Below are positions 25,616-35,327 of a stretch of 64,000 nucleotides of DNA, in pieces. The position numbers and the translations under genes were made by a program. The notes beneath the pieces are model-generated. The model saw only the letters and a list, made by a program, of their open reading frames with translations, had not been told where the DNA came from and did no database searches. How positions within the stretch are numbered: the stretch's first letter is position 1; the number at the start of each line of letters is the position of its first letter. Source of the DNA: Gracilariopsis chorda (lineage: Eukaryota > Rhodophyta > Florideophyceae > Gracilariales > Gracilariaceae); the NCBI GenBank assembly GCA_003194525.1, contig NBIV01000156.1:124001-188000 (forward strand), given 5' to 3'.

Positions 25616-26809
25616 ATGCTCATTGATGCTTTCTTCGACAAAAACCAATGCAAGCAAGCACTAAAAGCAATTAAAATTGTTGGGGCTCCCAACGCGAAGC
25701 TTGATACAAAGGGAAAGTTGATAGCTCAGAAAATGGTACAGAAGCATATAAAACTTAAGGAAGTGAACGATTTGATAGCATCCAATGCCACTAATGACAG
25801 CAATATTACCGTTTTTCGTCGACTTCCTTCGACAAAAGTACGAATACGACGAGGGGAAGACAAATCTGAGGTCATAGAATACATACGAGGAAACGCACCA
25901 ACTACTGTTGATGGAGAACATGTGATGAATAGCTCAAATATAAGTGAACCACAGCCCACATTGAGCGTATCAATGGATGGAAGGCGTCCTGCTTTTGAAG
26001 CGGCCGAATTCTGTAGACTACTCCATGTTCTTGCAGAAAAAAGAATGACAGGTACGCGACAGAAGTTAATGCAATGCTACGATCGGGAGCAACTTGATCA
26101 AGAGATAACCGATCCGTGGACAGAAGAAATTGCTCCTCTTTTTAATGATCGCCAGTTTAAACCAAGGACAAACACACTGTTATCGGGAGGTGTGGCACTG
26201 AGTGATACTTGCATGATTAATCCTGCCCTAAGACCTCATTTCCGTGATGGAGGTGTCTTGAAAAGAAAGTTTGGGGAATTCAAGAGTTTATATGGCACTT
26301 GTATTTCTGGATACGAGGCTTCTGGGCAAGGATATCCTGAAGCTTTTGCAACATTTGCTAACGGGAAGTCATATATTTTGTATGCGTTTTGCTTTTTAGA
26401 ACAACACCCGATTCTCCAGCCACTCGCAATAAGGGCATTGGATAGTGAGGCACAAAGGGAGGAAGGAGTTGGACGTGGATATGATGGATATGGTTTTGGC
26501 GGTCCAGAGTTTCGAGCGCACAACAAGAGAAGGAAGTCAAAGAATCAGGAAATTAATGTGGTGGGAGTGGATAGTCTCGTGTCGGCATTGTGGACTCCTG
26601 ATGATAGCATTTCGAGAGAGCTACAAGGTGCGGAAAGAGATAAGATGCGATTTGAGGCTCTTGACGCACAGGCGCGTTCGGCGTGTTCTACGCTGAACGC
26701 TATTTCAAGGACGAAAGAAATGCTACAGCAGGCATCAAATGATGATGACAAAGCAGTGTTTCAAAGAATGTTGAAGAAACTTATGGGTAATTTGGGTTCA
26801 GCAGAGTAG
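25616..26809 (+). CDS. Harbinger accessory protein (probable DNA-binding helper)
   Basis: An open frame of 397 codons from the ATG at 25616. Reading is also open upstream in the same frame to about 25470, where an acceptor-like CTAG precedes it, so the real N-terminus may be about 48 residues longer. No domain is certain. The N-terminal part is Lys-rich and helical, a Gly/Tyr-rich basic patch lies near residues 285-310, and the C-terminus is a long helix that could form a coiled coil (about residues 335-395). In PIF/Harbinger elements the second gene usually codes a Myb/SANT-like protein that carries the transposase into the nucleus and binds the ends. That role is inferred here from position, because no clear Myb tryptophan pattern is visible. 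Confidence 0.6.
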   Translation: MLIDAFFDKNQCKQALKAIKIVGAPNAKLDTKGKLIAQKMVQKHIKLKEVNDLIASNATNDSNITVFRRLPSTKVRIRRGEDKSEVIEYIRGNAPTTVDGEHVMNSSNISEPQPTLSVSMDGRRPAFEAAEFCRLLHVLAEKRMTGTRQKLMQCYDREQLDQEITDPWTEEIAPLFNDRQFKPRTNTLLSGGVALSDTCMINPALRPHFRDGGVLKRKFGEFKSLYGTCISGYEASGQGYPEAFATFANGKSYILYAFCFLEQHPILQPLAIRALDSEAQREEGVGRGYDGYGFGGPEFRAHNKRRKSKNQEINVVGVDSLVSALWTPDDSISRELQGAERDKMRFEALDAQARSACSTLNAISRTKEMLQQASNDDDKAVFQRMLKKLMGNLGSAE

Positions 26810-26840
26810 ATGTATCATCGTAAAGTACCTGGGAAAGGTT

Positions 26841-27257
26841 ATGGAAGGGGAGGTGGACACTATGAGGCTTCGATTGGCGCGGGAGACCGACTTTGCAGAA
26901 GCAGGCTGGAGGTTAACGGACGATGGTATGCTACTTTGGGATGAACAAGGGAAGCAACATGTCCGTGAAGACGAGAATAGAGCAGTGAACAGCGAAGAAG
27001 TGTACCTGTCGTACTTTTTGATGAACGCTGCACAATTGTGCGGTAATGATGGGGCTCTTGTTGGTGTTAAACTGGCAGGTCTAAAGAGAAAGGCAAAATC
27101 CGTGAGCGATGTAGGTGCAGCTATGGCACGAGTCACTGCGAAAAGGGGCCCAAGGAGGGTGGCAGGATTGCGATCCTGCACGAAGGTGCACGGTTTGATC
27201 GATGCAGAAATGGCAGTGTACATTTCTCATACCGGAACTTGTAGATTTAACAAGTGA
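26841..27257 (+). CDS. Small accessory frame of the Harbinger element
   Basis: 138 codons from the ATG at 26841, only 31 bases after the previous stop. It has an acidic N-terminal half and a basic C-terminal half, with the segment YLSYFLMNAAQLCG in the middle. The spacing suggests it is either a separate small protein or a last exon of the preceding gene joined by splicing. Coding-like sequence continues in another frame to about 27410. I do not recognise the family. Confidence 0.45.
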   Translation: MEGEVDTMRLRLARETDFAEAGWRLTDDGMLLWDEQGKQHVREDENRAVNSEEVYLSYFLMNAAQLCGNDGALVGVKLAGLKRKAKSVSDVGAAMARVTAKRGPRRVAGLRSCTKVHGLIDAEMAVYISHTGTCRFNK

Positions 27258-27558
27258 TGTCAAGCAGTACTATTTGCCTTGTCAACGGAGCTCTGCGACA
27301 AGAGCTTGACATATGATGTTGAGGAGTTGTCTAAGTCACAGGAAGCGAGTGCGATGCGAAAAGTAGGAGGTTGGAAGGTCGCAAAGGTTGCTTGGCGAGG
27401 GAAGCATGGGGCTTGAGAACAGTGGGGTGGCCAGAACAGCCTGATAAATGGAGGTCAGAGGAAGAAAGCATGCGGCAACAAAGGTAGAAGTTTTTCGGTC
27501 GCGCTGGAACGCGAAGCCAAGAACACAGGGAATAGCAGAACGGAGGCAACTCATGGAG

Positions 27559-28968
27559 TTACATGTTGTGGCGATTCTGTCTCTTGCGTACAAAACCTAG
27601 TCTGCAAAGTTGTTCAGCGAGAGAATCTCTAATCACACTGGTGTCTCTCCTCCACTGTCGTGATCTTCTGTTATCTCTTTCAGTGTGTAGCATATCTTTA
27701 AAGTGGACCATTGGGGAGCCTCTTACACTGTTCAGTTCATGAGTTGGTATCATATCAAACAGTGACCCGTCGGCATTGTTGATTATGAAATTGTGCAGCT
27801 TTACTGTCACCATAATTATAAGTATGGAATTCGCAATTGGATACCGTAGTGCCGACCAATATATTCCAAAGCAAGAAACTAACATGCCGAATGCTTGCTC
27901 GGCACAAACCCGACAAGAAGAATGATAATAATTGAATGCATCTTGCTTCCCAGTTAGTCCTTTACCAGAATATGGAGTTAGAAGTCTTCCATCATTAGGG
28001 TACGCATCTTCTGCGACCACGGTGGCCCAGATCGGAAGAAAATCACCTTTCAACAAGTCGTAAAGCCATGTTGCAGCCAAAGCAGTCGAATCGTGCGTAC
28101 CCCCCGCTTGCCGAGCGGATATAAATGAAAACTTGTAGTTTGCTTCTACTGCTGCTTGCACAACGATGGCAAAGAATCCCTTTCTGTTATAGTACTTTTT
28201 TGGATCTGCGGCATCCGATATTGCAGGGCGATGTATCTCGATAGCAATACCATCCAGAGATGCTATTATACCATCAAACGGAGATTTTCGTAGTTGTTGA
28301 AACTGCCTTGCGCTTATAAGACATTCCTTTTCGGTGGATGGAAAGTGCAAACCTGGAAGTACTCTATTCAAAGCACACAAGGTTCCCTCAAATACACGAT
28401 AAACAGTAGAAACGGCAATATCGTACGGCCAATACAGATCCAGATAACTAGCTCCGGCTAGTAATGGTAGCGTCATGAACAGCATTACAGCTGGTGAAAC
28501 GGCACCTGCAACAGCTGAATCTGATCTTTGACCGCGTTTGAGTGTTTGGTACAAAGCAGAGTGTAGAAGAAAAAATTGCGCCTTCCTAAGTCGGTCGATG
28601 CGAGCGAAGAGTGCATCAGATATGTTACATATGTGTCTTTGGTAATTAAACGGAGGTCTTGGCAGAATAGATTTTGTGTTATGCAGCATTTTGTTGGAGA
28701 GTGCAATCGTAAGAACAGTGTTTGGAATGTGGAGAGCTACTCGATGAATCCATTGTTGACTATTTATTCGTGACCGTGGTTTGCGTATGCTGGATACCTG
28801 CAAAGCTTTGACAGCGTCTTGGACTCGGCGGTCCAACATAGGGTCTACAAAGCATGGACTCGAACGAGTCATATCCAGGGTTGATGGCACCCTTGCTTTC
28901 CAGACTGAGAGAACGCTTTTTTTCTTGGAAACTTGGAAAAAACGCTGCCAAAAGTTTCTTTTTATCAT
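27559..28968 (-). CDS. PIF/Harbinger transposase (DDE_Tnp_4-like), apparently whole
   Basis: An open frame of 469 codons on the minus strand; the longer open reading to 28977 begins with TTG, so the ATG at 28968 is taken as start. The N-terminal third is basic. The catalytic core shows the Harbinger DDE pattern: ASLDGIAIEIH (Asp near 239), GGTHDSTA (Asp near 293), VAEDAYPNDGRLLTPY (about 320-333), and CAEQAFGML (Glu near 357), followed by the helix KLHNFIIN near 390. These are the residues expected for cut-and-paste DDE chemistry. Length is normal for the family. No internal stop is present. In-frame reading also extends 5' to about 29020, so a short upstream exon cannot be ruled out. Confidence 0.85.
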   Translation of the reverse strand: MIKRNFWQRFFQVSKKKSVLSVWKARVPSTLDMTRSSPCFVDPMLDRRVQDAVKALQVSSIRKPRSRINSQQWIHRVALHIPNTVLTIALSNKMLHNTKSILPRPPFNYQRHICNISDALFARIDRLRKAQFFLLHSALYQTLKRGQRSDSAVAGAVSPAVMLFMTLPLLAGASYLDLYWPYDIAVSTVYRVFEGTLCALNRVLPGLHFPSTEKECLISARQFQQLRKSPFDGIIASLDGIAIEIHRPAISDAADPKKYYNRKGFFAIVVQAAVEANYKFSFISARQAGGTHDSTALAATWLYDLLKGDFLPIWATVVAEDAYPNDGRLLTPYSGKGLTGKQDAFNYYHSSCRVCAEQAFGMLVSCFGIYWSALRYPIANSILIIMVTVKLHNFIINNADGSLFDMIPTHELNSVRGSPMVHFKDMLHTERDNRRSRQWRRDTSVIRDSLAEQLCRLGFVRKRQNRHNM

Positions 28969-29029
28969 CAGCGTCAACTCGTAGAGTACCCCTAAGTTCC
29001 AGCGAAAACAGAATATTGCCAGCTATGTG

Positions 29030-30640
29030 TCATTCTCGCAATGAAGGGTAGAAAGCTAGATTGCTGTATGTTTTGGGCACTTGTCACCTCATTACAGCGG
29101 TTTCGTGTAGATTCTAACTGTAGAAGGTTAGCAGTTGCTCCTAAATGGACTAGGAACAAACTTTGAAGAAACGAAGACTACAGTTTGGCACGATAGTGAG
29201 AAAAACCGTGGCCCCTGCTTGATCAAGAAAGATTATCCTGTCCTGTAGTACCGAGCTAAGCTCTGTCTTCTAGGTACAGCGGATGAATAGTGCTTCTTCT
29301 CAACCTGCAGCAGCCGTGTTACGCTCACTACCAAATCTTCTATTTCATATATAACGCGGACAAAGATATCGTGTTTGTATTGGACAGCCTGAGATAACTG
29401 TTTATGCAAGCAGTTTTAGTAAACCAAAGATCGGATATCTCTAAAAAAGTATTATTTATTCCTTTAGGGTCAGTTTCATCAAATGTTTGGGTGGTTAGAG
29501 TTAGTTAAAAACTAGTCATTGTAACGGTTTAGGCTAGAAGATAGCTAAAACCTAAGCTATGAATTTATAGAGTTGCATTATAAAACATACATTATAAAAT
29601 GCTGTAACTATTAAATTACTGAAATAACGCTGGCTGTTGATAACTTTCATATATGCTCTCCGTTTCAAATTATTGAATTTTGAATATTTTAATTTAAATT
29701 TCACTTTTCAGTCTCCTATCAATAGTTTTCCTATCTATAAAAAATCGATTTCGCTCAACGCATTTATATTCTCGCTAGCCCAAGATACTTTAGTGACTAT
29801 AGTTCAGTAAGTACAGACGCCAAACCAATCGGTTAACATCATTATAATGTTGCCACTAGTCAGTCATAAATATCGGCCTGGAATTCTCCAAATAGATTTC
29901 CCTGAAATGTTGAGAGTACGTGCTATCAGCGAGCAGGCCTGTACCACAGTTTAGAATCAAGTATCTACATGAGTATAAAGTTTCACTGATCAAAATTAAG
30001 CCACTGGCATTATCTTATTCGGAGGACGAACTATGTTATTCCAATCATCAGAATATTAGAAGACGCATCTACAAACTGACCGCTCTTCTGAGCGCAACAT
30101 TTACCTTTTTCTGCGACAAACGGTAACTTTTTTTGTCGACAGGTTGCGACGCTGTGATCGGAAAGTAGAGGCTCTGGTACCTTGCAACCCCCAACACAAC
30201 CGTCTCTACATATCGGAAACTATGACACCGCAAGAAATGAAGCATTTTTTGTAATTGGTATCATTGTAACGAGTCCTCTGTGCGGGAAACACACAATTTA
30301 ACTATCAGCAATGTTTTGCCACAAATGTCGGTGATTTTAATCTGCGAGTCTACTCAAAAGTGTAGCTCAAAAATCAGATGAAACAAGAGAACAAACCAAG
30401 ACTTGTGCGTCGTGGTTGATAAATCAGAGTCGTAGAGTAATCTTAGCCCTCTATCCATAGCTCTCAAGGGCAACAGAACAGGACCCGTGGAGTTTCGAAC
30501 TATATTAACACATGAGAATGAGGAGATAGAAAGTGATTCTGGAAGAAATCTTTCTTTGCCACAATTACAGTTCTCCTTACATAAAAAGATATCAACGAAG
30601 GCAAACTGTCACTCTAGAGTATGTCCGATCCGAGGTGGCT
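29030..30640. other. AT-rich gene-free stretch
   Basis: About 1.6 kb, strongly AT-rich between 29380 and 30110. Only short open frames of random-like composition occur. No RNA gene, tandem repeat or element end was recognised. Confidence 0.4.
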
Positions 30641-30652
30641 ACTCCTCTGAAT

Positions 30653-31586
30653 TTAGAACGAAGGAACCCTTCGACGACCGTAGGGAGTGTCATTATCATG
30701 GACAACACCATCCACACCTTCCTCAGCATTTTGAAAAGTCGTTCCCTGCCTAGGATTATGATGCAGCATGTTCATGTTGTACATATCGTTAACGTCTCCC
30801 GACGAAGGCTTATTTCTCGCTCGGAGGTTTTGCAGGGCCCTTCTTTCCTCCTCCAAAGCTCTGAAGTAAGCCGCATTATGATAGTCCTCATAGCGAGCTT
30901 TTTGAGCAAACGTATTTAACAATCGTCGGAGATTATCCACCTTTCCATGCAATTCACCCACATATCGGAGCATCGGCTCGACAAAAGAAGGCTCGACATC
31001 TGCAAACTCCCTGGACTTGCGAAGTGCACAGTTCCTGAATCGACTCTGCTCTGCCCTTGAATGCAGCATGCTGTTGATTTGTGCAAGCATGCTAATTAAA
31101 AGTCCATTCGTAATGGGGGCAGCGGCTAAGGTTAGCGAGAAAGTGTATCGAATCACTTGTTTGAGGACAGAGTATAGTGGAAGAGAAAATGGAAAAGCAT
31201 AGAGTAGATACGCCATGCTCATCGAAATGAGAATGCGAAGCATGGATGTGTTGAGCGTGACAAACAAGTTAGTGGTGAGCTTTGTCTTCGGCAAAACTGC
31301 AACGGAGGAGAGAAAAAGTTTTTCTGTCGGTTGTAGGGGTAGCGTTGTGTTGACAGCTTTAAAAAGCGTTTGTGAAGAGGATGCAATGAATGAAGGTCGA
31401 TATCGGAAGTGGAATCAGTGACATGGACATCGAAATGAGTTCTGAAGAAGTATTACGGATTTTGAACTTTGTTTAGGAAGTAATGGCGGCGGTTGGGCCG
31501 GAGGAAGTGGACTGAGTAAAGGGCACAAAGCGGAGAACACGAAACTGCGGCGGACAAGACGGAGAAGTGTGCTTACAGATGAGCAT
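30653..31586 (-). CDS. Two-helix membrane protein with coiled-coil tail
   Basis: This is an unrecognised host protein. The reading open to 31294 begins with TTG, so a split start is proposed: ATG CTC ATC T at 31586-31577, a donor GTAAGC, a 280-nt intron (31297-31576) ending in a pyrimidine tract and TGCAG, then the main exon 31296-30653. The junction keeps frame. The fallback is the internal ATG at 31243. The product would have two hydrophobic segments near the N-terminus (TSMLRILISMSMAYLLYAF, and the TFSLTLAAAPITNGLLISML region). A hydrophilic tail follows with a helical Leu/Glu/Arg stretch (VDNLRRLLNTF ... RALEEERRALQNL) likely to form a coiled coil. Function is unknown. Confidence 0.55.
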
Positions 31587-31599
31587 CGACTGGAGCCAG

Positions 31600-32540
31600 G
31601 AGCAGCAAAAGGCAGTCATAGGAAATCATGAGAATCAACATAATTAAAAGAGTAGTTGTAGCTATTAATGAACGATGCGATTTTAATGAACGAGTTTGTC
31701 TCTCTGTCAATAAGGTTGCTTGTAGTGTTGCAATTACGCGTATGAGGGTTAAAAGGGTTATCCCTAGGATAACCCTTGTGTACTTGCGGTTGTGCGCTGT
31801 ATTCACGGAGCGAATAGACGTTTCGACGAGTGGCGAAATGATGGTACAGAAAATGTCGTTAATTAGGTCTTTGTTACACTTTTATGTGATTAGAAGTTGG
31901 CTGGGGGTGGGTTTCTTTAAACAAAACGGGCCGGCAGGATAGGGAGCGAAGCGGAACGAAATGTCATTCCGAGCATTGTGTTTTAAACGCAAGATGCGGC
32001 ACCGGGGGAGTAATTTTGCTGCCGAGAAAAGGGATTTCAACGGGCAGCACATGATGACGAGCGTGACTGATGAGTTGTGGCGGGATTATAGAACTGCAGC
32101 GAGATGGGGGAGGAACAGCAGCCGTCCGAATGACAGAGAGTGCGTTCTGTTAGTGTGAGCCAAGAGTGGGGAAGGGGTGCTATGCGTGAATTTCTCGCAA
32201 CAAGATGTCGGGCGAGGCGTGTGAAGAGGGAGGGGTACAAGTTGGAGAAGAAGCGAAAACGTTAGAAAGCTGTTGAAGACGGGGGCGTTGAGCTCGTTGA
32301 AGCCGGCCTTGAAGCCCGTCTAGGAACGGTTTACTAGTACAAACGGTGGCACAGCTGTGCAACGCAGGCACGTGTCACCGCTGGCTGGACCGTGGCGCAG
32401 GCTAACTAAAAACAGAAGAATCTTCTCTGATGATATGACGTCACGGCGCCAAGCGCGCGTTTCCGATGGCGTGACGGCGTCGTCGCGCACGCGGCGGAGT
32501 CGGACGGCGCAGCTGCACCGGCGCGGGATGACCGAAGCGC
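31600..32540. other. Intergenic stretch
   Basis: About 900 bases between two minus-strand genes. Both strands carry open frames with hydrophobic runs (31573-31806 on minus begins with GTG). None has a good start or a known motif. It likely holds the promoter and leader of the 30653 gene and the 3' flank of the 32550 gene. Confidence 0.35.
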
Positions 32541-32549
32541 CGCTTCGCC

Positions 32550-33026
32550 TCAGCCCAACTTTTCGGACGTCAGCTCTGGCGGGATTGGTGGCGTCCTCGC
32601 CCCGTTTTCAATCATCTGGAAGAACCGCCGGTACGGTGAATTCTTATCCAGTTCCGAGAGAATGCTCCCGCCGTAGCAATACCGTGAAAAGTAATCCAGC
32701 CACATCAACGTCGCGAACACAGAGTACGGAGGCTCCGCCAGGTAGCGACAGTACTTCTTCGCGTCCACCAAGTCTCCAAATGATTTGCAGAAGACGCGCT
32801 TTCGTCCCAGATCCGGACCAAACCCCTTTATGATTCTGAGCAGTCGTAGGTGACACAGACAACCAGCAGAGGCAACCACTTCTGCTGTAGTACAGAAAGC
32901 ACCGAAGCTGTGCACATCCTTTGCGCTTTCTATAGCCAGATAAGACTTACATTCCGACGCCAGTCCCGTGGGTACTAGCGTCAGCACAATCGTCAGCAAA
33001 GCTAGCGAGCTTCGCATTGCATACAT
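32550..33026 (-). CDS. Small secreted Cys-rich protein
   Basis: The minus-strand frame is open to 33155, but that first ATG falls just inside the expected transcript start of the TATA box at 33159-33165. The ATG at 33026 (or 33017, three codons later) is therefore preferred and gives 155-158 residues. The N-terminus (MRSSLALLTIVLTLVPTGLAS) is a classic signal peptide with a cleavage site after Ala-Ser. The mature part has seven cysteines (ECK, FCTT, GCLC, FCK, YCR, YCYG), which suggests disulphide bonds and an extracellular or wall location. No known family is recognised. The leader would be about 110 nt. Confidence 0.65.
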   Translation of the reverse strand: MYAMRSSLALLTIVLTLVPTGLASECKSYLAIESAKDVHSFGAFCTTAEVVASAGCLCHLRLLRIIKGFGPDLGRKRVFCKSFGDLVDAKKYCRYLAEPPYSVFATLMWLDYFSRYCYGGSILSELDKNSPYRRFFQMIENGARTPPIPPELTSEKLG

Positions 33027-33158
33027 GCTTCGATATGACGCCGAAAAGAAAGCAACTCGCCAAAGGAGCCAGTCCGCGAAGAATCTCGCAGAGCGCTTGA
33101 AACAGCGGAGCAAAAACGAACTGGAGCAGGTACGGCAGAGCGATAGCGAGAGCATCCC

Positions 33159-33165
33159 TTTTATA
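33159..33165 (-). promoter_or_regulatory. TATA box of the secreted protein gene
   Basis: The minus strand reads GCTATAAAAGGG here, a consensus TATA box. It lies about 135 nt upstream of the chosen ATG at 33026 and would place transcription start near 33130-33135. A second, palindromic TATATATA lies at 33193-33200 and could serve either strand. Confidence 0.55.
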
Positions 33166-33199
33166 GCCCCCGTCTTCGCGCTCCCTTCCCGCTATATAT

Positions 33200-35040
33200 A
33201 GAGGCGCGCGTCACGCTCTTCTATACCCCGCGTGACCGCACTACTTGTCCCCGCGAGCTCTTCTATCGCGGCCCATCGTAATTGCTCCGCTCATCGTCGT
33301 CGCCGTCGCCGTCTTCCATCGCCGCCCTCTTCGCCTCGAGACCCGTTCTTAAAGCGCCTCACGTTCGCGTATCGAAAAGCGTCTACCAGTTGCACCCTTC
33401 AACATCACGCAATTGTGTATCTTGTGCTAATTGGCCCAGCGCGAAACCGCTTTAGCCATTTGAATGCCCTGCTGTTTTGCCCGCCCCGTCCACAACTCCA
33501 CAACAATGGGCAACTGCACATCCATCTTCATTTCTGCTCCTCACTACTATACGCAACCGTTCGCAGTCCTCATCAAGTTCACCCTGAAAGACTGTATACT
33601 CGTCTCGCTATGACGGCGTTATGAGCGTTCACATTGTCGATACAACTATTCTAACTGCCTATTCACTTTGCATGCTTGGGCAGTTCCACGCCCCAAACTT
33701 CATGCTTGCCGTTCTTCCTGCACTGTTCACAACCTTTTGTGGGATGCACACTACAACGCTCACCGCAAGTCACGGACGGATGGGCAGCAAAACTGCCACG
33801 GTCTTCTCATAACCCGCGCCCACCGCCACAAAAAAAAAAATAAAGACAGTGCGACGGGGTGGGTGAAAGCCTATACAAACTTTTGCGTACAGCTATAAAC
33901 GACTTGGCAAGGGCATATGGACAAACCGCCAGCTCATGGGTAAGCCGCATAATGGTGTTAGCCAGCTTACAACATAACAGGCAACATCCAGCACGCAACA
34001 CCCTGCTGAATACATTTCTTTTTACCACATCCCCACCACTAAGGACAGCAGCTCGTTCTCTTTAGGGCGCCCGTCCACCTTGCTTTCATTTGATTCACTC
34101 GCATTTGTTCGCGACACAAATGAAGAGGAGACGTGTAACACAACGCCCCTTATGTCACGCGCCAGATCACTACTATTATAGTAACCATAACTGGCGTTCC
34201 ACTCAGTTCGATCAGCAACGTGGTTGAAAAAGTAAGCATGAGCAGTTTGCTGTATACATCTGCTTTGGTTTGATTCGAAATCGTTTTGCTGGTTGTACAC
34301 AGGCAATCAGGGTATATAGAGCTTGTGCGGTTGGTTGAGGGTCAGCTCGCCGACAGCATGTGCAGAGTCAAGCCAAGTTACCTTGCAGCATTCAGCATGA
34401 GTATATTTATGGCTGTGACACACGACATACTACTCGTGAGATGTTGTACAGGACACACCCAATCACCAACGCGAATGTCAGCACTAAATACTACGTGGAG
34501 CAGTCAACCGTAATTGGAAGCGCATGGTACGTCTCAGCACACGGCACAATACTGAAATATGCCGCAAGCTCACGCAAGAGGGCCATAACAACCACTTAAA
34601 CCTGTTCTCCAGCAACCATCTCCGTTCATGTTGTGTGTAAGGAACTCCAACTGTAACAATGAGCCAACATGCGGTCACAGTGGATTACATCAATCATGTT
34701 GCCTGAATCTCCTCCCACAATTCAATCTTCCTCTTCAGGGGAGAAAGTTTCTCCGCCCCGAAACGCCGCTCATACAACGACATGAGCAGTGGGCGAAGAG
34801 GGCATGACAACAAGCAGCAGGTGGTGACACATAATCAATGACGCGTTGCACGCAGTAACCAGAAGCGGAGGACAGAACGTGCGGACTTTTTGAGTCAATT
34901 CATGATTCGTACGAACTGTAAAGTAAACCTCGGATCTGGAGGCTTGTTGCTCATCGTTCGTCGAAAGGCGCATGAGCCACGATGTACGATTCAAGAGTTT
35001 GCAGGCCAAACTGCCGTCCCCGCAGCGCCCTGCGCCACCC
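33200..35040. other. Intergenic stretch with weak frames
   Basis: No gene is well supported. On the plus strand, downstream of the palindromic TATATATA, the first ATG (about 33463) opens 48 codons, and a second ATG at 33621 opens 63 hydrophobic codons. On the minus strand, open frames at 34022-34306 and 34484-34678 begin with TTG or GTG. A run of ten A near 33830 precedes ATAAAG. None of these has a recognisable domain. Confidence 0.3.
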
Positions 35041-35045
35041 TTTCG

Positions 35046-35327
35046 TCACAAGCCATCAGAACCATGCGCACGCTTTTCGATGCATCGCCGCCAAAAAAAA
35101 ACCCAAAAAACCATCGCTAAAAACAGAGCCGCCGCATTTGCGTCGTTGGGCGAGCTCTCGTGAACTGGCTCTTTGTAGAAGTCCAAAGAGCTCATCCCCA
35201 TCTTTGCTACAACTGCGCCAGCAGTTGTTGGTTTCTCTCTCCCGTCTTTTCTCGAATGCTCTCCTGCCTCCTTTCGGACTAGCGTCTCGTTGAATTTCTC
35301 TTCTGCTGCTGAGTCATGGAGCGTCAT
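35046..35327 (-). CDS. Possible small tail-anchored protein
   Basis: 93 codons from a true ATG at 35327. The product is hydrophilic and charged for about 65 residues and ends with a hydrophobic segment (AAALFLAMVFWVFFW) followed by RR, the layout of a tail-anchored membrane protein. No homologous family comes to mind, and no TATA box is evident upstream. It may be a chance frame. Confidence 0.3.
   Translation of the reverse strand: MTLHDSAAEEKFNETLVRKEAGEHSRKDGREKPTTAGAVVAKMGMSSLDFYKEPVHESSPNDANAAALFLAMVFWVFFWRRCIEKRAHGSDGL

Larger units (their letters stand above)
25470..28968. mobile_element. PIF/Harbinger DNA transposon with transposase and two accessory frames
   Basis: The plus-strand frames 25616-26809 and 26841-27257 converge on the minus-strand transposase 27559-28968. 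A transposase plus a separate DNA-binding helper protein is the standard coding set of PIF/Harbinger elements. All three frames are open, unlike every other transposon in this window. The true ends lie outside the coding span, and I could not place the terminal repeats or the 3-bp target site. Confidence 0.75.

Noticed and set aside
25000-29300. Terminal inverted repeats of the Harbinger element
   Set aside because: Only weak short matches (GGGGC-type) were seen by eye between the flanks.
32357-32833. 158-codon plus-strand frame
   Set aside because: It overlaps the secreted protein gene on the other strand and is an Arg/Ser-rich shadow.
33232-33624. 130-codon plus-strand frame after the TATATATA string
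   Set aside because: It begins with GTG, is rich in Arg/Pro/Ser as expected by chance from GC-rich DNA, and has no domain.
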